Assembly (NCBI RefSeq): GCF_905475465.1
Contig: NC_062243.1
Location: 2,923,501 to 2,987,500 of the forward strand
Origin: Pieris napi
Lineage: Eukaryota; Arthropoda; Insecta; Lepidoptera; Pieridae
Direction: 5' to 3'
DNA: 64,000 nucleotides
How positions within the stretch are numbered: the first letter of the stretch is position 1; each line of letters starts with the position of its first letter. The translations under genes were made by a program, and so were the position numbers. The notes under the pieces are model-generated. The model was not told the origin of the DNA. It searched no databases and saw nothing but the letters and a program-made list of their open reading frames with translations. This document shows positions 10,888 through 20,870 of the stretch, in pieces.

Positions 10888-11555
10888 TAACTTATTTGAG
10901 GCATCTTTCAGTGGAATCAAAGGTTGCTATCCTTTGATCGCGACTATTTCGTCACTGTAAATCCTGGGTTTGATTACCACGGCAAGACAATTATTGTTTC
11001 AGTAACAAAAAACTTTTTTGGCTAGAAATAAAAAGGTCAATGGTATTTCAAATCCTTAGATTGATTAATCGTCTTTCATTATTTAAATTAAATAAACCCT
11101 TATTAAAATGTACCAGTGGCTAGAGTCAAAGTATTATATTAGTACTATCATAAGATTTATAATATAAAAAATTTACTGTATTTACTTTGTATTTAATTAT
11201 GAATAAACATCGTTTTACTATTTAATAGCTTATAAGGTTCTAGAGTTAAGTAGTAAAAGTTCGCCATTAGCGATGAAAAGCATTTAGCTTAGTAACGTAA
11301 AAAGGGGCAGATTTCCAAAACTTCCCATACATGTGTTCGTTAGTCGGGAGTGGGGTGTCGTTAATTTTGCACACAGTACACTGTTATAATGAAGCGAAAT
11401 ATTCATTAGACAACGTCTGGAGATGGCGCCTATGAAAATATTGTCACTGTTTGAATGCTTTGAAGATCATATTAAGGATATAAATCTGTCTCGATGTTTC
11501 TGGTCGCAATACTATGTTGCCTCACTGAATTTTCATGAATTTTCTATATATAATA
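10888..11555. other. Unrecognised AT-rich stretch
   Basis: A denser block at about 11270-11400 (CACTCCCGACTAACGAACAC on the minus strand) looks like a repeat, but I cannot place it. No gene is seen. Confidence 0.35.
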
Positions 11556-11937
11556 CTAGCAGACCGGCCAAGCGTTGCTGTGGCTAAGGTTTTAGTTATA
11601 TTACATAGTAGTAACCTATTCAAGGGAAACGGTAGGAGAACACCAGTCATGGGGACCAACCATGCTTTTTTGCTGGTAATGCCATTAAATTGTGGCGTAT
11701 GTGAAACGTTGGTACTTTCAACACAGCGCCATCTGTTAGAATTGTGAGTATCAATAATAAACAAATATTTTGCAATAAAATAATATTGCGGGTATAAATT
11801 GAGATGTAAGCTATCCTATCTTTTAAGTTAGATCAAACCGCACACGGTGTGCAAATTTGATCGGTTCAGTAGTTTAGGAGTCCATAGCGGACAAACAACG
11901 TGACACGTAATTTATATATATTTAGATTAGGGGAGGT
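11556..11937 (+). repeat. Interspersed repeat, 'CTAGCAGACCGGCCAAGCG' type
   Basis: Begins ACTAGCAGACCGGCCAAGCG and ends ACGTGACACGTAATTTATAT with a final TTTAGAT. The inner block TCGGTTCAGTAGTTTAGGAG parallels the 'TTTCGGAGGAGT' block of the CTAGCTGACC repeats, so this is probably a related family. Short open frames on both strands are by-products. Confidence 0.55.
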
Positions 11938-12781
11938 CGTAAGTGTTTCATACTGTTATTAAATCCTAAGCGATATTCTTTTCTATGTTTTTGTCAATCT
12001 ATTTTAGGTTTTTACAGCAAATTTATCATTTACCTTGTCAGAGGACTACTGTAAATAAATCTATACAAAAGTAAAATGAACGTCGCATTGCGATATAAGC
12101 CAGCAACAAAAGCGAGTTAATTACTAGACTAGAACTAGAAGTAGGCAATACCCGCTTACTTATTAAGCAGATTATGCGCACAGTGTGGACGAAGGGCCAT
12201 TGAAACTCGCAGACGGGCGATGAATTTTTGAGAGGCCTCCACGACGTGTGCCTGAAAGCTTTTTTCAGAAAAGAAATCGGTGTTATACAGATAATGAAAC
12301 GACCAGACGCTGTTTGACGTTTCGTTTTGTTCTCATGTTTGGCTGTTTTTGGCGTTGGGGATGTGACGAACGCTTGGAGAGTTTGTTTGCTTCTTTGATG
12401 TATAATATCAATATACTCTAGTAACGTAAGTTTGATAATCTAAATGAATAGTTTTGTTAATTAAAAAAGTTGTTAATTTTTATTCCTTTCTCATAAAGAT
12501 AATTGTTTGTTTTATATAAATAGTATATATTTGCGGTATATATACGTTGCTCGAGGTTGTTGTTGTTCGTATATTAATTGTTTTGTTTATTAAATTAACA
12601 GAATGATTAAAATTAAAAAATGTTTTTAAATTTAGTGTGTGTAACAAACTGTGTTATTATTACTAGAAATATTTTAATAATTTAAATAATAAACTAGAGA
12701 TAACCTAATCAAAAACTTGCGAAAGTTGCGTTTACAAAGCTTTGTGAAATTAGTTTTAGAGTGAGTTTCAGTACAACATAC
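11938..12781. other. Unrecognised stretch
   Basis: At about 12110-12310 the base composition is more balanced, and a minus-strand frame is open between an AG (…AAAGCTTTCAG) and GTAAGCG. I cannot identify it and it may be a repeat. The remainder is AT-rich. Confidence 0.3.
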
Positions 12782-12880
12782 TGTAAGCATATTATTTTGT
12801 AGGAAGCTCTTTCGTATAGAAGGACCAACAAGAGAAATAATACCTTTAATATAGGGATTATATTTACTTAAATCACTCAT
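12782..12880 (-). CDS. Possible first exon, unrecognised
   Basis: Thirty-three codons from an ATG at 12880 end at a GTATGT donor (12781). The peptide begins M-S-D-L-S-K-Y-N-P-Y and has a plausible mixed composition. No downstream partner exon was found and the family is unknown. Confidence 0.25.
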
Positions 12881-13435
12881 AAAGCTATATTATAAGAATA
12901 CCTTAAATTCAAAATCTTCACTGTATCAGCTCTGAATTCTCCATCCGTATCACCTTGACGCCGAACAATGCCTTTAAAGTCAGTTTTTTGGACCGGCACC
13001 GGGATTATCTGGAACTTGGTGCCCGAACAAGTATTTCTAAACCGCTACAACTTTAAGGAACATACCATATCCTCAAAGACCGCTAACACACGCGTTCCCT
13101 GTGCTATAGTTTATCCATGTTCCATAAAAACAATTTATTTATTCAAAGTAGGTATAGTTTATATTGATATGGGGATTTGTAAAAATTTCTACAAAACTAC
13201 TTTTCATTTAGCACTGTTCACCAAGTGCTGACATCACATGCGTCACAAAGGCCCAATTATCAGTATCAATTATGGCGATCATTACTTCATTGATTAAAGT
13301 TTAATCGACAGATTACTGAACAATGGCTTAATTGCTGGTTACTAACATAGTACGGTTAACGCTTTCAATCATTCGTGTGTTTAACGTTTATTACTTAAAC
13401 TTTACAACAGCTACTACACTACTACAATTTTTTTT
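12881..13435. other. Stretch with a possible LINE scrap
   Basis: At 12970-13080 a plus-strand frame vaguely recalls the C-terminal W-N-x-L-P-x-x-V-F pattern of LINE ORF2 proteins (here I-W-N-L-V-P-E-Q-V-F). The match is too short to be sure. Nothing else is recognised. Confidence 0.25.
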
Positions 13436-13730
13436 AGAGCAGTGTTGGCCTAGTGCCTTCAGCGTGCGACTCTCATACCTGAGGTTCATAGGTTCGATCC
13501 CCGGCTGTGCACCAATGGACTTTCTTTCTATGTGCGCATTTAACGCACGCTCGCTCGAACGGTGAAGGAACTCTTGAGGAACCCGGCTTGCCTTAGACCC
13601 AAAAAAGTCAACGGCGTGCGTCAGGCACAGAAGGCTGATCACCTACTTGCCTATTAGATTACCAAATGATCATGAAACAGATATAGAAATCTGAGGCCGA
13701 GACCTAAAAAGATTGTAGTGCCATTTATTT
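13436..13730 (+). repeat. tRNA-derived SINE
   Basis: Good copy with A-box-like TTGGCCTAGTGCCTTCAGCG, B box GGTTCGATCCC, the GCACCAATGGACTTTCT block, GGCTGATCACCTACTTGCC and an end GATTGTAGTGCCATTTATTT. Confidence 0.85.
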
Positions 13731-14694
13731 ATGAATTTTTAATTTTTTACTTAAATTTTACGGTAGTAATTTATAATCCTACTAATATTATAAACGCGAA
13801 AGTTTGTAAATATGGATGGATATTTGTTACTCTTTCAAGTAAAAACTACTGAATGAAACTTTACGAAAATATAGATTTTACATCAGAAAAACACATAGGC
13901 ACAATTTATAAAGATATTAATTGTATTTTTCCAAAATATCAAGTAAGTAGCAAAAAATCTGCGAGCTATTCTGGCGTGCGCTGCCAAAACCGCTAGTTAC
14001 ACATATTAATGTATGATGGAAATAATTATCTCAAATAGCTCTACAAAAAAGGCCGTCATAGTATACATCTATATCTTATGTGTAAGCTGTTATAGCCAAA
14101 ATAGTGAGCCATAACTACAGTAAAAATAGATAATTTATTTCTAATGCAAATTTGGTAGTAATAAATTGATTACTAATTGAAAATAGATACATTTACCGCT
14201 TCTGGTATTTAAAGCAGATTAAAAATTTCTTTCACGCTACATGATTTGGACAAATATAATTTCATCCTTTCAGACGAAGTGGCACCAGCCACTAATTAAA
14301 TATCTTGAATAAATTATAGTATGAATTTAATGTTGATATTCGTTGTTTAGTTAGGCGTATAAGATCATTTTTAAGTAGAGACTGGCTTCTTTATTGTTAC
14401 TCCAAAAAGTGCTATGGAGCAACTTTTTGTATAACAAAATGTCTTAGAAGTCCACTGCAAGATTCGACAACATGAACGAGCTATGTTGACCGGGTAAGGA
14501 GCTAACTCTCAACTTGCTATAAAGCTACTCAAACCTTTGGAGCTTTTCTTGGCCTAGATAATGTTTCTAAAAGGCTATTACTGTACGTATTATACTAATA
14601 CTGTTTAATAATAAAATACTTAACTTTTATATTAAGTAAAATTCACACCGATATTGTACTTGAGTGTGAAGTAATAAACGTTTTATTATTATAA
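13731..14694. other. AT-rich stretch, nothing recognised
   Basis: No coding or repeat signal that I can place, apart from generic AT-rich sequence. Confidence 0.35.
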
Positions 14695-14942
14695 GAGCAA
14701 TGTTGGCCTAGTGGCAGCGTGCGACTCTCATATCTGAGGTCGTAGGTTCGATCCCCGGCTGTGCACCAATGGACTTTCTTTCTATGTGCGCATTTAACAT
14801 TTGCTTGAACGGTGAAGGAAAACGTCGTGAGGAAACCGACATGTCTTAGACCCAAAAAGTTGACGGCGTGTGTCAGGCACTGGAGGCAGCAAATGATCAT
14901 GAAACAGATTCCAGAACCTAGAGGTTGTAGCGCCACTGATTT
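14695..14942 (+). repeat. tRNA-derived SINE
   Basis: Same family as 13436-13730, with intact B box GGTTCGATCCC and end GGTTGTAGCGCCACTGATTT. An internal deletion removes part of the distal body after GGCACTGGAGGC. Confidence 0.85.
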
Positions 14943-15516
14943 ATATTATTTTTATTATGTAAAAGCCTACATTTTCTGTAGAAAATTCATACTTGCATAA
15001 CGTTTCTTAATTAATTCAGTTGGGCACCTTGAACCAGACGCAGGTTAAGATTTTCATAGCGAGGAGAAAAAGAAACATTCCTATGCTAATGTAAACCTGC
15101 TCTTTAGGAAAGCTGAAGTGGGCTTAAGGATATTTTCTGCTTTTCATTTTATACTCTTGATGTTTGAGTTTACGTGTATCATTTCAAACCTTCCTTTTGT
15201 ATGACCTGTTCTATCCAGGAAGTACTGTGCATTAAACTAGAAAACATCAGATTTCGGTTTGTTGAGTCGTCATAACTAAATATATAATATAAACTAATTA
15301 CTATTTTATTTAAAACATAATCTGTATCGCTGACCGTGAATTTGACGACGATTGAAAACGTCGAATTAAGTACATTAGTATATATATAATTAATGGTGTA
15401 TATAATACTTAAAGTATATCTTTATTAGCTGAGTTTTATTTACATTTAATATAAATCATTATAGTAAGTATTGTCTCCTGAAACAAAAACCGAATCTGTC
15501 GTGTCATATAACTATG
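14943..15516. other. AT-rich stretch, nothing recognised
   Basis: No supported feature. Confidence 0.35.
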
Positions 15517-15580
15517 TATAACTAGCTGTACCCTGCCACGCTTCGCTGTTTGAGAAATAAGAAACAAAACAAAGAATACA
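15517..15580 (+). repeat. 'CTAGCTGTACCC' repeat head
   Basis: ACTAGCTGTACCCTGCCACG followed by CTTCGCTGTTTGAG is the head of a repeat related to the CTAGCTGACC family. It faces the minus-strand copy at 15705-16001, so two related repeats are arranged head to head. Confidence 0.4.
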
Positions 15581-15704
15581 TTTCATATAAGTTTAATTTT
15601 GCAATACTCGTAGAAAAAAAATATCCTTGATGCGGATTATATATCATGCAAAAATTTCAGCTTGACCGGTGCAGAACTTTTTGAGTTTTTGAAGCGTACA
15701 CAAA

Positions 15705-16001
15705 CCAACATAACATCTTCTAAACAAAATTCTCGTGTCACAGTTTTCGTTGCCATACTCCTCCGAAACGGCTTGACCGATTTTGATGAAATTTTTTGTG
15801 CTTATCCGGTATCTATGAGACTCGGCCAACATCTATTTTTCATCCCCCTAAATTTTAATTTTAATTTTTTAGACAAAAATTTTAATTTCTATTTTTTTAT
15901 GATACAACATACAAAAATACATACAATCCTCAATTTTCACCCTTCTTTTTTCATTATAAATGATATACATGGCAAAAGCCGTTTGCCCGGTCAGCTAGTT
16001 T
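15705..16001 (-). repeat. Interspersed repeat, 'CTAGCTGACC' family
   Basis: Reverse-oriented copy. On the minus strand it starts AACTAGCTGACCGGGCAAAC near 16001 and runs to the GTGACACGAGAATTTTGTTT end near 15720. Open frames here on both strands are by-products. Confidence 0.7.
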
Positions 16002-16119
16002 TTATAAATATAGAGATAAAATTTGTTTCTTAGACTAATTTAAATTTTGTTTTTAAAATTGAATGTCTTCGCCTGAGTTGCCCATTAAATTGTCCTAATT
16101 TTTATTACTCTGGTTTCTT

Positions 16120-16345
16120 TTATCTAATAGGAGGCAAACGCGCAGGAGGATCACCTGATGTTAAGTGATACCACCGCCCATGGACGCATTGCCAGAAGGC
16201 TCCAAGTGCGTTGCCAATCTTTTAGGAATTGGTACCCTCTTTTCTTGAAGGACCCTACGTCGAATTGGTTAGGAATTTAGCGGGCAGCTGGTCCCACATA
16301 GTGGTGGCGCGCGGCTAAAACTGCCTTAAAAAACGCTCAAATGGT
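16120..16345 (-). repeat. LINE ORF2 C-terminal fragment
   Basis: The minus strand encodes a decayed non-LTR ORF2 C-terminus (pattern M-W-D-Q-L-P followed by a GSFKK-like stretch). It is followed by the 'CACTTAACATCAGGTGATCC' tail. Same family as 20529. Confidence 0.65.
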
Positions 16346-16445
16346 ATAAATCAATATACGATTTACAACATTTTTGTTGTTGGATAACTTACTTACATTA
16401 ACCATAAGTACTTATAAACAAATACCTTTATTTTTTATTGGTCAC

Positions 16446-16604
16446 AGCCTTGCGATTCTGTTACTCACTTTTCGAACTCGAATAAGGAGGGAGCTTGTCG
16501 TTTATTGTTTATCAGAATGACTGCTTCACGACGGATTTAAGCGCGACCGCCGCTCCGGAAACCGCTGTGCGAGTTCTAAAAGTGAGTTATAGAATCGCAA
16601 GGCT
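16446..16604 (+). mobile_element. Small TIR element (MITE), copy 2
   Basis: The ends AGCCTTGCGATTCTGTTACT and the reverse complement of AGTTATAGAATCGCAAGGCT form inverted repeats of about 35 bp with few mismatches. The total length is 159 bp. The centre GTTTATTGTTTATCAGAATG and GCGCGACCGCCGCTCC matches the copy at 3196. Confidence 0.8.
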
Positions 16605-16984
16605 GTACCTGGAAATAAAACTTTTTTTTTACACAGTACAAGCCTAGATTTATTGTAAGTACAACGGTTTTACCAAACATGTTTTAACGATTTCAAGTTT
16701 TATACGACATCAAATAAAGCTTGAAATTTAAAATATACATTTGTACAGATTTGGAAGTAAATATATATGTATTAAAAGCAGTATTCTCTTTACACCCTCC
16801 GCACTTAATGGATTTCAATTGAGAGGTGTCATTAAATTCGCGTTCATAATGTTGAAGACATTTGTATATTTTTTAATAGGGTGAATTTTCAAGTAGTCAT
16901 TAATAACAATATTCATTTTTAAAACAAATTTAACAATTTATCCCTAATTTAGAGTTTCTATTCTTTATAAGTGATACGTGTCGG
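16605..16984. other. AT-rich stretch with a possible coding scrap
   Basis: Around 16760-16870 the minus strand is open over roughly 35 codons with a C-x-x-C pair (K-C-G-G-C-K). It has no clear splice edges. Nothing else is recognised. Confidence 0.25.
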
Positions 16985-17150
16985 TTTTTAAGTCTGAGAA
17001 GTCGCCTTTTGTTCACTTGTTTCTTTACTGTTCGTGCAAGTATTAATTGCGCCATACAATCGTCGATTAGTGCACAGCCGAGATTGCAACGTACGACCTC
17101 ATGATTCTGAATCACACGCTAACTAACACCATTACTGCTCCATTGCAGCA
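16985..17150 (-). repeat. Degenerate tRNA-derived SINE
   Basis: The reverse strand keeps GAGGTCGTACGTTGCAATCT, CGGCTGTGCACTAATCGACG and the ACAGTAAAGAAA region, all blocks of the SINE family at 13436. Confidence 0.55.
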
Positions 17151-17287
17151 GTTTATAACATAGCTGTGAAAAGTTTATCTATTCTATTTTTAAAATGTGT
17201 TTTATTAGTAATCCTAAATTTAATAAAAAAATTATGAATCATTATTTTCAATTTATAAAATTCAAACGAACATTTATTGTTATGTAA

Positions 17288-17621
17288 GGGTGCGTCAATA
17301 TCTGGCGAATATGCCGCGAATGTGCAGCTGAGCGCGTGCATTTTTGTTCGCGCGCCGCAGTTCGCTCGCAACCTAAGCGCCGTACGCGATCAGCGCGCGG
17401 GCGCGGGCGCGCTAGCGGCTCACGTCTTCTTTCCGCCCACGCCAGTAAACGGAACTAAGCGCTAACTAACGCCAGTAAGCGCGAGAATTGAGTGCGTGCA
17501 CGCCTTATACGAGCCTTGCATGAGTTGCGCTAAAGAGGCGCACCAAACCATTGCCGTGACTGCACGCGCGCAGCTCGCAAACGGCTCGCGAGCTGCACAT
17601 TCGCCAGATGTGGACGCACCC
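17288..17621 (+). mobile_element. GC-rich MITE with TAA duplication
   Basis: Ends GGGTGCGTCAATATCTGGCG and, read inward on the other strand, GGGTGCGTCCACATCTGGCG form inverted repeats that extend to the GTGCAGCT block. TAA flanks both sides (17285-17287 and 17622-17624), as expected for a PIF/Harbinger-type insertion. The 334-bp body is far more GC-rich than its surroundings and has no conserved coding sequence. Confidence 0.75.
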
Positions 17622-18300
17622 TAAAATATTTCTATTTAGCTTAGATTATCACTTAATTTTTTTTCTCATATCTAGTAGTCCCTAGTCAGTCAACCCACGA
17701 GCCAACGAGTCAGTCGTAAAACCACCTCAGACCGTGGATGCCTATAAAGTTAACTGAAGCGTTGCCGGCCTTTTAGGGAACTCTTTTTTACGAACTAAAG
17801 GTTTATTACATCTCCACTGAAAAATGATTCAGCAGTTCGGGCTTACTAAATCAACTCTAACGACCAAGAAACTGTAATTAAATCAAACCAAAGCGTTGTT
17901 TAACAAACGGTATAAAGCGATTATATTGTTTGTGTTATTAATAATTCAGTTAGTTTGCTCGGAATCTGTTAAAGTGTTTGGTAAACATTAACGTGACAGT
18001 GTTTTGGCTACAACCAAATAATGGTTGGCTTTTACTAATTAGTCGACTCATTTGATGTTTCCGCAGGTAACAAAGAAATTAGATGTTTAATTATGTTAAT
18101 GATTTCTTTAATGATTCAATGTAAAATGTGACTTTAATGACATTGAAATCTTGTTATTTCAAGTTATTTGATAAATGCTTGTGCTGATTATCTAGTAATA
18201 CTATGTTTATAAAAACAGGTTCGAAAATCATGAATTACTTTAGAAAAGTTAAAATTTACATGATAAGAAATATATAAATATATATGCGCAGATTTCTTTA
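17622..18300. other. AT-rich stretch, nothing firm
   Basis: At 17770-17800 GCGTTGCCGGCCTTTTAGGG recalls the LINE block of 20529. The remainder is unrecognised. Confidence 0.3.
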
Positions 18301-18303
18301 TTA

Positions 18304-19034
18304 CGGCCTGGCCACGGGGATCGGCGGTGCGAACGGCGATGCGGGAGGCGAGGCGACCATTCGCGCGGGGCCGTTTGCAGGCCACGGACCAGTCACGTTT
18401 GCCGCCGCGACCAATAAGGAAGTTCGACAACGAAATGTCTTTATCGAAATCATATCGCAAGACCTAATATTTGGAGAAATTGTGGAGAATTCCACAAGAA
18501 GTATGAGAAATTCAGAATATATCCAGAATTATTTTTTTGAGTATACCAGAATGAGTATTGAAACCTTCAATTATATTCTTATGAATATTCAACCAGAATT
18601 GGAGAAAAAAGTTAATGCAAATAGAATTTTAAGTGCCGCTGAAAAATTGTTTTTGAGATTAAGGTATATTAAATTAATGCTGTGGATGGCCAGACTTCCA
18701 AATAGCTGGTCTAGCCAGTATTTCAGTAACAAAAAACTCTATATTCATTTTTCGCCGCGACCACGACTAAACTTATTTATTCCCTTCTCTATTCGCCGCG
18801 ACTGCCGCTCGACTCCGTGGCTTGCACCATACTGATTCATGCATTTGTTTCGCTCGCCCGTCGCGACGTCAGTCGCCCGCGCGATTCGCTCGGTACATTT
18901 CGCCGGTCGCATCGCTGGTCGCCGTTGCGCGTGGCTTGATTAGTACATTGCTATGAGTTTATTTCAGTCGCTAAACGCATCGCGGTTCGCACCGCGCGAA
19001 TATTTGCGTCGGCGAATGTCCCGTGGCCAGGCTG
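18304..19034 (+). mobile_element. PIF/Harbinger deletion derivative
   Basis: The inverted ends are CGGCCTGGCCACGGG and the reverse complement of CCCGTGGCCAGGCTG. TTA flanks both sides (18301-18303 and 19035-19037). The 731-bp element has GC-rich ends and an AT-rich middle that still encodes part of a transposase. This fits an internally deleted PIF/Harbinger element. Confidence 0.8.
18410..18690 (+). pseudogene. PIF/Harbinger transposase N-terminal remnant
   Basis: About 90 codons resemble the region before the catalytic domain of Harbinger transposases and their domesticated relative HARBI1. The pattern is F-x-x-Y-x-R-M-S-x-E-x-F-x-Y-I-L, then I-L-S-A-A-E-K-L-F-L-R-L-R-Y. The catalytic DDE part is absent; the sequence falls into the GC-rich right end. 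The ATG at 18284 lies outside the element and is accidental. Confidence 0.65.
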
Positions 19035-19037
19035 TTA

Positions 19038-20103
19038 GATATACGAAATCTCATTATCTACTTCTGAAAGTAGAATATAATGTAATTAGATTTTATTAGT
19101 CTTCATTTATGTATGTTTGTTTATTCAACATTAAGCATTCGCGGTCATATATAAATGTAAGAACATTTGGCATTATAAAAAGTAGATTGTAGTTAGAACA
19201 GTATTAGTATAGTAGTATACAATGGTTACCAACCATTGTATAGGGAAATAGCATCACGATTGTAAAAATACACCCGATTCATAAAAAAGGCCAAATATTT
19301 TTACTGATAGATTTATTCAACGCCTATATAATAGTATCTTACTTTATACTCAAATTTCCCTGTACGGTGAGACGCTAGAAGATAAGCTTGCAATAAATTC
19401 TACATACAGATGCATCTGCATAGTAATAATTAAAAATATTCAAATATTAATTCTCCGTTCTATAGATCTCGAAATTACTATTTAACCTATAATTGACAAA
19501 TACAATTTACTTAGTAAAGATTTTCTTAAAATCTTCTAAACGATATGTTGAAAACTTTCATCTAAAATTTCTACATTTCTACAATATCGTCCGGAATTTC
19601 TCATCCTATAGAAGATCATAATATAAAATTCCTGCAACACATAAGCATTCTCATTATCTTATTTTCAGCATTCACTGTAACCACAAAAGAACTAAAACAC
19701 GTTAAGATTGTCATCAAAGCTCACTGAAAATATGAGGTCGGGGCACAAAAAAATAAAAAGCGTAATAGCATGGAGACAGAGCATTGTACTTGCTTATGTA
19801 CGTATCGCGTTACAAGACTGTCTCGAAATCCCTGCATCCAGATGCGCCCATCCTAATTTAGCAGGGTTATTCTCAAACTTTAGGTATTTTAAAATGTTTG
19901 TCACTAAAAAGGTCTTTATGCGAGAAATTGTACTCTCAGAGATACATGTATATGACCATCTACGCAAAGGGAAGTATCATTGTTAGTTTTATACGCAAAT
20001 AGCTCACATATTAAAGAATATTTTAAGCGCTCTCTGACTTTTTAGACGTATTCTTTTGATGCAGATTGTGCTATGAAAGAAATTAATGGATTTTATTAAT
20101 ATT
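19038..20103. other. AT-rich stretch, nothing recognised
   Basis: A plus-strand frame at 19708-19986 starts at a TTG and has no family resemblance that I can name. Otherwise the sequence is AT-rich. Confidence 0.3.
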
Positions 20104-20104
20104 T

Positions 20105-20471
20105 TTGACGTGACAACATCTTGTAATTCGATGGAGCCGGCTGCACGCACAAAAAGAAAAAACATGACGCATGCGGCGTTGCCACGCTCTGAGGCATTCC
20201 ATTTAAGGCTTGAAGTGCAAGCGAGAGCGTGGAACGAGCGACAAAGAGGCACAATCGGCCTCCGCGTTCGACAGCGTTCTTTCGTTAAAAATTGACATAA
20301 TTGTATTTAATCGTGCAAATAAATGTAACTTGATCAATTCAATTGTGATTTCCATTAACCTCCTTCTCTATATCATCATACAAAATATCTATCAAACAAA
20401 TAAAATTAAAATTTTCTTTTGAAAAATGCAACCATTCCATCAGTATTTTCTTATGACGTTGTCACGTTCAA
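20105..20471 (+). mobile_element. Probable MITE
   Basis: TTGACGTGACAACATCTTGT at the left is mirrored by ATGACGTTGTCACGTTCAA at the right, giving imperfect inverted ends of about 20 bp around a 367-bp body. The left half has the denser block ATGGAGCCGGCTGCACGCAC. A duplication is not obvious, so the exact ends are uncertain. Confidence 0.5.
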
Positions 20472-20528
20472 CTATCGTCATTAAACCGACTATACAGACA
20501 ACCGATTTTTTGTTTTATTTTTATGTTA

Positions 20529-20870
20529 CAGGAGGCAGACGGGCAATAAGCTCATCTGGTGTTAAGTGATACCGCCGCCCATGGACACCGCACTGCCAGA
20601 AGGCTCGCAAGCTCGCTGCCGGCTATTTAAGAAATGGTAGGCTTTTTTCTTGAAGGACCCTAAGTCGAATTGGTTCGGAAATACTTCAGTGGCCGGCTGG
20701 TTCCACATATTGGTGGTGCGCGGCAGAAATTGCCTTAAGAAACGCTGAGTTGTGGAACGACGGATGTCAAGGTAATACGGATGGTATTCTGTATTCTGTC
20801 TTGACGTCCGACGATAATGTTATTGTCTAGGTCTAAAAATACTTCATAAGCTATTATTATATTAGATAAT
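20529..20870 (-). repeat. LINE ORF2 C-terminal fragment
   Basis: This is the longest copy of the block. The minus strand reads M-W-N-Q-P-A-T-E-V-F-P-N, then G-S-F-K-K and R-Q-R-A-C-E-P-S-G, closing with a stop after V-S-M-G-G-G-I-T. The family is a non-LTR ORF2 C-terminus, probably of the Jockey/CR1 group. Only the 3' end survives. Confidence 0.7.
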
